Notes: generated by a model from the sequence alone, not told the origin. A DNA stretch of 64,000 bases from Theocolax elegans (GCA_026168455.1 CM047425.1:9522001-9586000), one strand, 5' to 3'; positions 37,210 to 49,172 are shown, counted from the stretch's first letter. Numbers and translations are program-made.

Positions 37210-37505
37210 AGATTTTTAATTCTATAATTCTAACACGGATGAATAGATTCAACAAAATGTTGGTAAAAAAGTTACATGTAATGTTATATTATATAACGTT
37301 TAAAGATTTTGTGATAAATAGCCCCAGAAATAGTTATTTGAAAAAAATGAAAAAATTTACTTTTTGAGTTTAGAATAACTTTTGATAAATTATTTTTAGC
37401 ATTTACAATTTCATTAGTAATCAGGAAACATTGCCAGTGTTTACCTAATATTGGTGCATTATAAAAATTTTCATGCGACCAGTATGTGAAATCACTCATA
37501 CATAT
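37210..37505. mobile_element. Diverged half copy of the 38.39-39.03 kb MITE
   Basis: Blocks in the same order as 38745-39020: TTCTAAC, TTACATGTAATGTT (TTACATATAATGTT), ATTTTGTGATAAATAG (ATTTTGAGTTAAATAG), TTTAGAATAACTTTTGA, and ATTGGTGCATTATAAAAATTTT then GCGACCA. The left half is not present. It is an older relative or solo end of that element. Confidence 0.6.
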
Positions 37506-38130
37506 ATGTATATACACGCATTTTTTATCGCAACTGATGCAATAAATTTACAAATGTATTTTACATGTATATCTTCATACCTTAAAACATTAAATCATTT
37601 ATAATCTAAATTTAGATGCGCTTGAATATAAATATGATTCTAATAATTTCTTCGTAAAAATGTGAAAAGAAAATATATTTTTTAAAATTATAACATTTTT
37701 CGTAGATTACTGTTTAATATAATTAATTATGATCTAAATTAAAATAAATGCAGTTGAAATATTGACTGATATGACTTACCTTTTTTTGTGCTTTGACGAA
37801 TGTGTCGTTTGAAATGTCAGAATAAAAAAAACGAAAAATAATATTTGTAAGATTTGTTCGAACGTAATTCAGGATGAATAAACATTTTATTTAAAAAAAA
37901 ATACTTTAAAAATGCTGAATAAATTAAGTTTACATTTATTACATCATTACAAGATTTATCTCAAAGATCTATTAAAAATAAAACTACTTTTTGCACAAGT
38001 ATAGGTTAAAGTTTAATGATAAAATTTAATGATTATAACTACGAATTTTCTACGGAAATTTAACAAATTAAATAATTTTTTATTTCAAAAAATTGTTCCA
38101 ATTTTTGTTATAATGTAGTATTGTATGTGT
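37506..38130. other. Gene-free region
   Basis: AT-rich intergenic sequence. No ORF, RNA or clear repeat was recognised. Confidence 0.4.
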
Positions 38131-38132
38131 AT

Positions 38133-38376
38133 TGTACAAAAAAAGTCATATTTATGTTTTTAGTGAAAAATGCATACCCTGGGAGCTACAAATTCATGAA
38201 AATGGGCATATAATGTAAAAAAGTGCTAAAATGTCAACTTTGACTCTATGTAACTTAAAATAATGGCCCCGAAAAAATCTGAAAAAATTCAGGAGAACTA
38301 CTGGATACCTCTAAAACATATTTGCATAGTTATAGCAATATTTATTTTTTTCATCTTCGATGTCACAGAGAACCGC
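38133..38376 (-). mobile_element. Dispersed repeat R, diverged copy
   Basis: Reverse complement of sequence present at 60928-61165 and 62871-63108. Shared pieces include GATGTCACAGAGAACC, CAGGAGAACTACTGGATACC, GTGCTAAAATGTCAACTTTG and GAAAATGGGCATATAATG. In every copy the GGTTCTCTGTGACATC end abuts an (AT)n tract, so that end is probably an element terminus with an AT target preference. Confidence 0.75.
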
Positions 38377-38388
38377 CCATATATATAT

Positions 38389-39028
38389 GGGGTATTCCAC
38401 GTGAAGTGGTCCGATCAAAATTTTTAAATGCACCAAATTTTGAGTACACTTTGCAAATTTTTTTCAGAATACAGAAAAAAATTGTTAGGTACTGGAATTT
38501 ATTAGCTCAAAAGTTATTCTAGAAGAAACACCAAATTTTTTTTTAAATTTTAATGGGAAATACCATGTAAATTATCATAACTTTTTACAGAATCGAAGGC
38601 CATAAAAATGCTACAGACCATTTGAAAGGTATTGCTCCAAGCTTTCTTTTAGACTTTTGGATAAAAAAATCAATTGTGGCGAATTTACACTTTTTTTAAG
38701 TTGAATATTGACATGTAGTTTAAGTAACATTGACCTTGAGATTAGAAATTCTAACCCAGAAGGATAAATTCTACACATAATTAGCAACGAATGTTACATA
38801 TAATGTTGTATAGTAAAAGTTGATAGATTTTGAGTTAAATAGCGATGAACCCAGCTTATGTTGAAAAAAACTGGAAAATGTTCACTTTTTGAGGTTAGAA
38901 TAACTTTTGAGCTAATAAATTCCAGTACCTAAAAATTTTTTTCTGTATTCTGAAAAACATTTGCAATGTGTACTCAAAATTTGGTGCATTTTAAAATTTT
39001 GATCGGACCACTTCACGTGGAATACCCC
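38389..39028. mobile_element. 640-bp MITE with about 130-bp inverted repeats
   Basis: It starts GGGGTATTCCACGTGAAGTG and ends with the exact complement CACTTCACGTGGAATACCCC. The inverted arms continue for about 130 bases with few mismatches (GGTCCGATCAAAATTTT, TGCACCAAATTTTGAGTACA, TTAGCTCAAAAGTTATTCT). It is inserted in (AT)n sequence, so any TA or AT target duplication cannot be separated from the microsatellite. The interior has no ORF. It lies right beside repeat R. Confidence 0.85.
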
Positions 39029-41184
39029 ATATATATGGATAGTATATATTGTAAAGTTGTAAAGAAATACGATAATATTATTTGAGAAAATATTTCAAAA
39101 TATTCAGCATTTCTTGTCTACTCTGATGTAAACTTTTTTTGTCACTTTGTTTTCCAAACAAGTTGGAGAAACTACTTATGAAATTTTTAGTATTTTATAT
39201 TAAAATACAAACAATACTAATAACAATACTAAGGCAGTCACCCGAAAGGGATATAAATAAATAAAAAGTCAATAATTAAAAATAAATAACTATAAATAAC
39301 TAATTAATTAAATAATAAATTTTCAAAAATTATTAATAATAAATAATTAACTATAAATAAATAAATACCTATTTAAATAATAAATAAATATAAAAAATCT
39401 AAATACTACGATAGTATCGCAGTAAGTCAGTCGGTTAACATATAAATAAGTCGTCGTACAATGATTCAGTAAGATATTAAAACTTGACCTTGATTATTAA
39501 TGGTCCATGATAAGAGACTCGAGTGAATTGATTGAATCTTGGAATTCGGCATGCGAATTTTGGTTTTTATAAATAAATCTGAATGGAATTTTTTTAGAAT
39601 ATTTTTATTAGCAAAAGGAAATGTTTTGTTGGAGAAATTCTTTAGTATAAGGATCTTTTACTTGGTTTTGACAATATGTATCTGATTTTTTTTGGCTGTT
39701 TTTTTCCGACACAGAATTATTATCTACCAAATTGTACATTGTATTTAAAAAAAAAATTTCAGACTCTCGATTAATTAGAATATTTTATTAAATTTTTAAT
39801 TAAGAAAAAAATAATAAAAAATTTTATTTTGTCATATTTATTTTTATTTTCGCACAATTACTAAACATTAATAATTATTAATATTAATATTAATATTGTT
39901 AATTATAAAAATATTCATTGAAATATTTCAAGTTCCTGAGATCTACGTTTTCTAATTAAAGTACTAGTAATTTTAAAAAATTAATAATAATAGCAGCCAT
40001 GATTAGTATTAAATACAAAAATTATTTCGATCTTTTCAATTCGTGGTGCGTACAAACAGAAATTTTTTTGTGATGGTAGATAATATATATGACCACCCAG
40101 GAATTTTCTATCGATTATACATTTATTTATCATCTTAAGATATAAATGGTTATCGTCAAATTTCAATTACATACCTTTCAATTCTTTTTGATGAAAATAG
40201 TTTCTCACTTTGTTTTTTCTTCCTCATTATTATTGGAGGAAACGATAGTATCAGTTGTTCACATATACGATATCTTGCATATACAAAACATATATATGAA
40301 TTTCCTACTTTTTTACGTAACCTTAACTAGCCTCCCAATGTTTACATTTTTTGTCTATATCGATAACGTACACGCGGTTGGTGTATTTGTATACACAAAA
40401 CGTTTCGCTGTACTTATAAGGATTTTTTTTTATCATCTTAAATATTATATACTTATTCAATTTAATTGACTTTTCTTTGTTTATTGAATTTTTTTTAAAT
40501 ACATCAAAATTAATATTATGATACCAATTGTGTTAAATTTTTTAAAAATTTATCTATGGTGAAGAAAAGGTGAATTTGTATATAACCTCAACCTTTGAGC
40601 AAGTTAACAATACTGTTTGAAATGTATGCAAATTTATATGTAATTTAAATAATAATAATATAACGAAATAGTATGTAAATATTTTATAAAAAAAATGTTT
40701 ATATGATTGTGACAAAGTAAATGTAATTATATTTGATATAATAAAAGGCATACAGATTGATGAGGATGGAGGACGTCGATTCAAACGTCGTCGTATGTTT
40801 TATTATTTTTATGTTCGTTTAAAATTAATTTTTTATTTTATTGACATAGGTAAGTGGAAATAAATAAACTTATTTAGTAATTACAACTTTTTCTCTAACT
40901 ATATTCCACGTTTCTAGGTACGATCGTTACATAGAAGTGCCTTATATTTTCGTCATCGCAAAATATGTGATACCTCAAAAAAGTATATATTTTGACATAA
41001 AAATAAAATTTATGCAACTCAGAACTCATCCGAATCTTTCCTTAAAATGTATGTATGGATGTGTGTATATATAAAATCTTGTGACCAAAACAACTCTGCT
41101 AATTTTTGTCAGAAAATTTGACAATATTGAAAATTTTTAATAATTAAAAAAAAATTTGTTATTGCAAAAAGTGACTTTTCAAAT
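39029..41184. other. Gene-free region
   Basis: A TAAATAA-type low-complexity tract lies at about 39255-39400. The longest ORFs (107 codons plus strand at 40146; 76 codons minus strand at 40554) have base-composition-like sequence and no domain. No gene was called. Confidence 0.45.
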
Positions 41185-41500
41185 TGTTACGTTTCGAGAG
41201 TAACGTATCGTGGGTACCGCGGCTGTCGAATCGATGACTCAGCGAGTAAAGGTGTAAGGAGGCAGGTAAAACGATGCTAATCAATTATAAGAAATATAAT
41301 TACGTGCTTTTATTAATTTGATAACTGCAAATTCGCGAGTAGCTATTGCACTTCTCCAGGTCGATTTTCGTACAGGTGTATGTGTTTAGATTGACTTGCG
41401 TTTTTGATCGAAAGCCGTAGAGAAAACGTTGCTTGATGTCGTGTCTCTTCTTCGTCTTCTATTTGTACTAATCGCTTACGATCTAATCCTATTTTCCTTG
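41185..41500. mobile_element. Possible LTR fragment
   Basis: TGTTACGTTTCGAGAGTAACG (split after GAG) opens a GC-richer block with GTGGGTACCGCGGCTGTCG. The TGTTACG start is the same as in the 36787 remnant. No matching end or target duplication was found, so this is tentative. Confidence 0.25.
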
Positions 41501-41748
41501 TTGTCTTCGAACATCAGATATCTTTTCATAAAATGTTATGGCGTAAGTTAACGTTATAGTAATTATTTGTTTGATGCGAAAATTTAATAAGACTTGTAAT
41601 GCGCTAATGTTTTGTAGTTGAATTGGCAAATTGTCGATTGTTGAAGATGAATAATAAATAAATTATTGGTTACCGTTATACTTGAGAGACTAGAGGCAAA
41701 TTTGATATGAAGCCACATTTGCATATATTCCTTGTTATAGTCTTATGT

Positions 41749-43418
41749 GGTGAATTCTTCAAAAATCGGCCGATTACGTTCTTTGTGAAAAATTTGATAT
41801 AAAGTTGTGTGTAATATAATTAAAAGAAATTTTTCCGTTAGATTATACTTGCTTATGATAGAAACTATAATAAAATTATTAATACAGTACCTTATTTATC
41901 GATTTAAAAATTGTGAAACATGAAAAAATGTAACTCCGTTAGTTTCCGAGAGCAAAGTTTCAAAAATATTATTGCATATTATTCTTGAACCTTATTAAAA
42001 AAATATTTTATTACAACCCCAAAATGTTCATCTCACTTTAATAAATAAGTGCATGTAGGTCTACACATCCATTTTATACTAATTTCTATATAAGTAATGA
42101 TAAGTAAATATTTTCCACTGAAGAAAAAAAAAGTTAACGGAGTTCAAAATTGCACATTTTATGTATAACTATTATTATATTAGTAAAAATAAAAAAGTAT
42201 ATGCATTCAAACATTCTATTGTCGTAAATTTAAGTACCTAAAATGAAATAAACGTGTTTAATCAAGTTAACGTACATATAATTACTAAAAATAAAATTCT
42301 ATTTTAATTACGCGTAAACTCCGTACTGATTATTTTAATGAAACAACTAAGTGTATATTTTTGAAACATATGTGAAATACTTAAATACATAAGTATACAA
42401 TAATTTCCATTGCAATTTAAATTTTTCGTTTATTTTTAAGACTAGTTTTAATACATTTTTTTAAATAATCGTAACCTCCGTTAACCATTAAATACTCCTT
42501 ACTTTAATTTAAATTATGTTTTCTGCTTTTCGGGTTACTAATTCAAAATATAATTTATAGTCCAATGTCATGTACGATACCAACAAATTATTCAGGCACA
42601 CATATGATAAAAATAATGTAACGATGACTATAAGCAAGTGGCATAGAAGCGTTTATTTATTTCGAATGGTGCAGATGTAGTTAATCTTAGTGAAATGGTT
42701 AAAGTATTAAAATCTAGTATAAAAAATGTTTATCTGCATATTATAAAACCTAAAGACATTGATATTATAAGTCAAATATCATGTGAACACTTAAAACCGT
42801 TTAAAGATACAATGTCGGTTCATCAATGGACATGGAAAAGATGCAAAAATGATGTTATTTATTTTAACTGTATGAGTTGTTATGACTGTCCGCGTGGGGA
42901 GCAATGTGTGCACTACAGTGTGGGTGATCCGTGGTTTCTAAAACGCACAACCAATAAAACAAAAAAAACAGTAAATAGAAGAATAAATGATAAATAAATA
43001 AAAATAATAGTAAATAGAATGCATTTACATTAATCACAACAATTAGTTAAATATTTAACTTAAATTTTTATAAGTTTTTGTTATTAAACATATGTTTATG
43101 TATAATAATTAGTTAAAAACAATTGACAAAGTACTGTTTATGTAATTGAGTGTTATATTTATATTTATAATAAAGAAATATTTTTTATTTACTATTTAAA
43201 TATTTTTCATTATGTCTGTAAACTCCGTTAATTCGGTGTAACCTCCGTTAACTTAAAGTACTCATTTGAAAGTACTTGTAAGTACTCATGCTCAATTTTC
43301 ATATTAGAATTGTTATTAAAGTGAAATACAATATATATAAATAAAAAAAATTACAATTTTAAAAAATCATTGTTAAAAAATTTTTGTTCGAAATCGGTCG
43401 ATTTTTGAAGAATTCACC
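41749..43418. mobile_element. 1.67-kb TIR element with ATGT duplication
   Basis: Left end GGTGAATTCTTCAAAAATCG continuing GCCGATT, right end its complement with a single mismatch over 27 bp. ATGT flanks both sides (41745-41748, 43419-43422). Six or more copies of AACTCCGTTAA-like or ACCTCCGTTAA words lie inside (about 41932, 42133 inverted, 42317, 42472, 43219, 43241), which may be binding sites. A 101-codon Cys-rich ORF lies at 42695-42997. The superfamily was not recognised. Confidence 0.75.
42695..42997 (+). CDS. Small Cys/His-rich ORF inside the TIR element
   Basis: 100 aa. The frame opens after a TAG at about 42650, so it could be a terminal exon rather than a complete gene. It contains C-E-H-L-K-P, then TMSVHQWTWK, then FNCMSCYDCPRGEQCVHYS, giving six Cys and three His in a compact block typical of zinc binding. 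A similar arrangement (T-M-x-x-H-Q-x-x-W followed by a Cys cluster) is familiar to me from uncharacterised, transposon-associated insect proteins, but I cannot name a family. Its location inside matched TIRs suggests it belongs to the element. Confidence 0.45.
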   Translation: MVKVLKSSIKNVYLHIIKPKDIDIISQISCEHLKPFKDTMSVHQWTWKRCKNDVIYFNCMSCYDCPRGEQCVHYSVGDPWFLKRTTNKTKKTVNRRINDK

Positions 43419-43422
43419 ATGT

Positions 43423-45460
43423 ATCTCTTGAATTCTCGTTTAATTTCATTTTTATGTTCACATACATTGATTAAGTCAATGTGCCAAAGTCTACTTTTAT
43501 CCTACCTAACTTATCGACTGAGGTGAACAAAGATTCAATTACAGTATTTGAGATAGCATTTGTTTACAAACTATTGACCTATATTTGTGCAAAATTTAAG
43601 ACTAAAATTCAATCGGGATTTTAAGAACCATTCCTTACCAAAAAATGTTGATTATATTACATCCGCATCATATTTTTTTTTGAGATATTGAATCGAAAGC
43701 CTGATTACATTTTAGGCTTAAATTATACACACAGTTTGTAAACAAAAGTGCGCCTTCTTGTACTGTTTTAAATACTATAATATTTTATAAATTATAATTA
43801 TTTGTTTAGCTAGTAGAAGGGTAAAATTAAAGTTGATTTTGATCCCTCGTAGTGTTTTCGTTGATTGCCTTGTGTTATTGTACTTTGAAGATTATTAAAG
43901 AGTTATTAGTAACATTTAAATCTATTCAAATACAGTCATAGTTCTAGTAAGCAGTCCACCTTAGCCGTTCGATAAAGGGCTGGTTTTGCTCCCGCGTTTA
44001 ATATTTAATTTGTAAGTGTGAAGTGTTGACTATGTGATTAGAAAAAAGGTTGTCATAATGTTATGAATAATTAATTTTTTTGAGTTCCTTGTGAGTGCCA
44101 CACAAAATAGATGGCGAAACGTTGAAAAATAAAAAATTTATTGGATGGATACATTATTAGTGTCATTCAATCAAGTTATATAAAAAGCTATGTTATAACA
44201 TCGTTTTTTAAAACGTTTATAGTAACATCTATATCGTAATACAATATATTATAACTGTATTTCTTAATTTAATAAAAAATATAAAAGAATTATTTCGTAG
44301 AAGATGTATATTCTACTGTACCCTGTTTCCAATGTTCTTCTTAAACTAACTAAAATTGAATATGTACAAAGTTTACTTTGTTTTATAGATAAAGAAAAAG
44401 CTCTAAAGTTGAGCAAAATAATTAACTTACTGCTAAAATGTATCTCTAAAATGCTATTTCTCTTAAATGAAATTTGTTTTTGTGATATTATTTACACAAA
44501 TGTTTATAGTGACAAAAAAATTTAATTTGTGTTGATTTTTATAATCCATAAAACTTAAAATTATAATTTTGTTAAAATAACAAAATTACACTTTTTTCAA
44601 TTAAAATATTGAAGTGTAATAAAAAATTAGTTATTGAACCAATGTAAAAGTTTTTCATATGCAAGTTTCTTATGCCGTGTATTGTTTATCTAGAAGAGAA
44701 TATAAAAATTATATGTAAAATATATAAATTAATTTGAATTAGTCTTTCCATTTTCATCATAAGTAATAGAACCATTTATTTTTTCATGTATAAATTTTGT
44801 TTTGTAGATGATTTAATTTTTTATCTTTGACTTTGTTAAAACTCATGTTTTTGAAAAACGCCATTCTTCCTATAACGACTTTACTTCAAACATTTATTAG
44901 ATTTTTTGTGGCTACGAGGTCTGGTTGACTGTAAATGTCATTATCTAAGAATGGACAATTAAGTTACAAATATTTGACAATGGATTAAGATATTGCGTGT
45001 AAATCCATTTCCTTTAAGATCTGTTCACTTGATTTTGTATGCATTGCAATTTATTCGAATTTGCAAATAAAAATTGTATACTTACTCAATGTTTCAGTTA
45101 GGTGATGAATTTACAATGATATAGATGACTGTAATTTAGTTAAATTGTCCAAGTATTTTAAAAATAATTAATTAATTGTCAAATATATTACAGTTACTGA
45201 GATAAATGTAGTTATTAAATTGTTACTCAGCACCTTAACTTTTTTATTTTTTATTGAATAAATTATAACATTATATGAAAATATGATTAATATATTGTGT
45301 TTTAAATAAGTAAAGTTGTTTTTTTTTTATTTGTGGAGATGTATGTTTAATTATTTTTTTTTTAGTGAACGTCTCTAGCGACAAAACGATGAATTAAATG
45401 ATATGCAAAAAAGGTATAAGGATTCAACATTTATAACAACAAATATTTACGCTCAAGTAA
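43423..45460. other. Gene-free region between TIR element and hexamerin B 3' end
   Basis: AT-rich. A 73-codon plus-strand ORF (44304-44525) looks locally protein-like (YPVSNVLLKLTKIEYVQ) but has no recognisable family and no splice context, so it is not called. Nothing else was recognised. Confidence 0.4.
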
Positions 45461-45464
45461 TTTC

Positions 45465-45470
45465 TTTATT
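45465..45470 (-). terminator. Probable poly(A) signal of hexamerin B
   Basis: AATAAA on the minus strand about 195 bases after the stop. The 3' untranslated region contains CAATGCACATTCAGTCG, the counterpart of CATGCACATTCAATC after gene A. Confidence 0.55.
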
Positions 45471-45664
45471 ATATTGCTTGTATACTGCCAGCGTAAAAAT
45501 CACTAACGTATAGGTTAGAGTACGCGTGCAACAATGCACATTCAGTCGTAAACGCAATTGAAAGACACGGTCTTCCAATACGTTTGGCAATAAAGAAAGC
45601 ATATTAACACATATGTATATATAAATATAATTAAATTAAATAACGTACACTAAGTCTTAACAAC

Positions 45665-48600
45665 TTAGTATTCGGGGATGTATTCGTCGTCGTGGTAGAC
45701 AACGACATCTTGGACGTAGATGTTGCGTGCGTAGAAAGCACTGTGGGCGAGTTGCCTGTCCAATGGGTAACCAAGGGGTTTGCCGTCAAGGGAGACAGCG
45801 CCACCGATGATGTTACCAATGTATTCGTTTTGGTAGTAGTTGCCGAGGTACTGTTCTTGACCTTGGACACCGGTTTGGTAGGTACCGTATGTTCCAGTGA
45901 CACCGGTGGTGTAACGTCCGCTGCCGGTGTATGCGCCTTGACCTTGACCGTAAACACCTTGTCCAACTTGACCTTGACCGTAGACACCTTGTCCTACTTG
46001 ACCTTGGCCGTAGACACCTTGGCCGGTGTGGGTTTGTTGTCCAACAACACCTTGTCCACCAACTTGTTGGTAAATGCCAGATGTTTTGCCAGTGTACATA
46101 CCTTGGCCGTAAGTGACTCCTTGTTTGACGGTTTGTTGTTGTCCGTAGACTTGACCGGTTTGGCCAATGCCGACTCCACCTTGGACGTTGTTGTAGTACT
46201 GTTGTTGCCAGTGTGGGTAGTAGTAGCTGCCTGGGTATTTCTTGTAAAGGTATCCCCAGTGCCAGTTTCCTGAAGCACAATAAAGGAGCCATTATAAGAT
46301 AAGATTCGTAATGGATTAGTTTTGAAAATTATATAATAATGTATATTATTATTACTTTATTGTATATATTATGATGGAGATTTAAAGTTTTTAAACACAA
46401 AGAAGAAGGAAAAGAAGATGAAAGAGTACAAGTGGAAAGCGAAGAAGAAGGAGAAGTAGTAGAAGTAGAAAAGGAAGAGAAAAAAAGAAAAAGTTTGCGA
46501 AAGAGAAAAAATGTACGTTAAGAAGAAAAGGAAGTATTTAAAAAGTAGAAGAAGAATATATATATACCTTCGGTGATAACTTCGGTGTCGTAGTCTGGGA
46601 TAACTTCAATTGTTTGGTATCCACCAGTGACCTTGTCAACTGGATTTTGGGTGTATTGTTGGTATTCTTGTTGTCCAACAACTTGGTAGTGTTGTGGTTG
46701 GTAGGTCATCCATTCTTCTGCGAGTACTGGACCGTAGGAGACTTGTTGTTGTTGTTGAACTCCGGATGTGATGATCACGAAGAATTGGAGTGGGAATCCG
46801 CTTTGCGATCCCTTGGGGAGGGACAACCTAGCTGGGAATCCGTAAAGTTGTTCGGGCTAGAAAAACAATTAAATGTTGAGCAAAGAATATTTAATATTTT
46901 TTATAACTGGATAATAAATACTTACGTAGTTGATGTAGTATGGGTTCTGGGAACGAAGGGCACCTTGGACGCGTTCCTTCAATTCTTGAACTGATGGCCA
47001 GTCGAAGCTTTGACCGGTGGCTTGTTGGGAATTTCTGACAATGACGTTTTGTCCCTCAGTAACTGAAAAAAGATAATCATTTTCAATACGCTTAATAAAA
47101 TGAATAGATATAAATCGTAAAATAAATGTAAGAAAAAAAAATTGTACGTACGGTCTTGGACGAATTGGTCGATTTCGTAGAAGTAGTGACGGTGGACGTT
47201 GATGTCAATGGGTTGTCCATCATAGTTGTATTTGGGTCCTACGTAGACGCGAACAACGGCGCCAGGAACGACCTTTTGAGCCTGAACGTAGATGGTGTAT
47301 TGGTATTGTTTGTGGTCGAGCCTCTTGAGTTGAGCCCTAACAGTTGGGAAAGGTTGTTGTTGCTGATGTTGTCCAACGGGTTGTGGTACAGCGTTGTTGA
47401 GGTCAACTTGGTAGTTGCTGAAGTAGGTGACCAGATCGCCAACTTCGACCTTCTCGATGTTTACTCCAGGAACGACGACATCGTTGTATTGGTAAGCGGG
47501 AAGGGACTCTTGGTAGTAGTGGAAGAGTTCGATGATTCTGCTGTACAGCTGGTAGAAGATTGGGTCACGAACAGCGGTTTGTCCGAGTTCAAGAACTGAT
47601 GGTGTGTATTCCCAGATGTTGTTGAAAGCTGGTGCGTTACCGAGCAATTGTCTAGCAACGTACTGGAAGCTACCGTAGTATCTGGGGTTGACGCTGTGGC
47701 CGGTTCCTTCGATAATTTCTCCAAGGATGTCCAAACCTTGTGGTTGGTACAAGGAGAGGAAAGCACCGGATGGAGTGATAACGTGTCCAAGATCGATGGC
47801 GTCCAAAATTCTTTGTTCCAAAGCGCGAACCAACTTGATGAGTTCGTAATTGTGGTGACGTGGGGTTACGTAAACGTGTTCATTGCGAGCTGGAAGGTTG
47901 ACTCCGTTGCTGTAACGAAGGTTTGGTGTGTAGGGAGTTTCGATGTGCTCGTAGTAGCTGTCGAGTTCTTGGATTGGTGCGAGTCCTTGTCCAAGACGTT
48001 CGAGGTTGTAACGGGCCAGCAACTGTTGGTGGATGTAGTAGTAGTGGCTACCGTGTCCGTTGATGGTCGTACCTTGTCCGGATCCTTGTTTGTATCCTCC
48101 TTGTACATTTTGGCCCTACCAAACCGAAATACTATTGAATCTTTTCTTTTATTTTAGAAAATTATAAAACGACATTTTTATCAAAAGAAATTTACATATG
48201 GCATCATGTAGCTGGCCAATTGGACGTAGGAGTAGTAAGCACTCAGACCAATATCCTCGGTAAAGTAGGCGATTTGGTTCTCTCCGTAAGGAAGGTTGGC
48301 GGTGTAGTTGACATAGATGGTGTAGACATCACCTTGTCCTTGACCTTGGCTTTGAAGACCAACTTGGCTAACATAGTCTTGAACCTTTTGGATGATTCTG
48401 GTGTCGAAGAAGTACTGTGGGTAAACTTCGTATGCTGGTGGCAGGATCACTCCGTACAAGTCTTGGCGTTGAATGACAGCGTTGGAGAAGGCCTAGAGAG
48501 ATGACAATTGTAAAAATGATTATCGTTGACATCGTTAATTAAATCGATCTTTCTTATAAATTTCGTAAACAAACTTACAGTTACGAATTGTTCTTGGTTA

Positions 48601-49095
48601 ACGTAAACACGGGCCCATGCAGCGGTGTTCAAGAAAGTTTGGTAGTCCTTGGCTCCCAAAAGGATTTGAGTCAAAAGACCAACTTCCTTGCGGAGTTGGC
48701 TGACCGAGTACGAGAATGGGGTACCTTGGGGTTGTACGTGTCCAGTCTTGACAAGACCGAGGTAGTACTGTACAACCGATGGGTTCTCGTAGTTTTGGAG
48801 GTTAGGTTGGAATTCATAGTTGACACCGATTTCGTAAAGATGTTGGTTTGGCAATTGGCCTACGATGTTTTCCAACAGGTAGATCACATCTTGTTGCTTT
48901 TGGAGAAGCTCCTGGTTGGCTACAATTTACAAAACATATTATAATTACGTTGCTACAAAATATTATTTATTATTCTTCTAATAATTGACTCTATTAATAA
49001 TATTATTACGTACCAGCTTGGGTTGTGTATCTGCCTTTGGTGGGGACTGCTGCCGCAACGGCAAGCAAAGCGAGAAACACTACGCTGAAGCGCAT
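45665..49095 (-). CDS. Hexamerin B (HEX110-like storage protein), 904 aa, seven coding exons
   Basis: Tandem paralogue of hexamerin A, in the same orientation and 9.6 kb upstream of it. Exons: 49014-49095, 48579-48919, 48196-48492, 47152-48115, 46926-47062, 46568-46856, 45665-46269. All introns are GT-AG with the same phases as in gene A, and 2,715 nt join without a stop. The signal peptide is [46 protein letters not shown] and PLGYPLDR are all present. The CuA histidines are replaced as in gene A. Differences: four extra codons (QSQGQGQGD region) in exon 3, QHQQQQ for the Q6 run, and a shorter Gly/Gln/Tyr insert with about three decapeptide units. It is expected to be secreted into haemolymph, where it may form homo- or hetero-hexamers with A (inference). 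Confidence 0.96.
45935..46024 (-). repeat. In-frame 30-bp coding minisatellite in hexamerin B
   Basis: Three almost identical units encoding [10 protein letters not shown], followed by a degenerate [20 protein letters not shown] segment. It occupies the same position as the larger array in gene A. Confidence 0.9.
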
Positions 49096-49132
49096 TGTGA
49101 TGCTGTGCTTGCTCGGTCAGGGTGGACCAGAG

Positions 49133-49139
49133 TTTTATA
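49133..49139 (-). promoter_or_regulatory. TATA box of hexamerin B
   Basis: TATAAAA on the minus strand, 38 bases upstream of the ATG, matching the spacing in gene A. Confidence 0.75.
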
Positions 49140-49147
49140 CCGGTTTG

Positions 49148-49163
49148 TTATCATTATCGAAAA
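49148..49163 (-). promoter_or_regulatory. GATA-like motif upstream of hexamerin B TATA box
   Basis: TTTTCGATAATGATAA holds GATAA-type cores and is the counterpart of TTTTCGATAGTGAT in gene A. Candidate site for a fat-body GATA factor. Function is inferred. Confidence 0.45.
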
Positions 49164-49172
49164 TTCGGCGGC

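Noticed and set aside
32694..49095. Oxygen-carrying hemocyanin or prophenoloxidase
   Set aside because: The CuA histidine cluster is replaced by tyrosines in both proteins. The signal peptide, Gln-rich insert and PLGYPLDR tail fit hexamerins.
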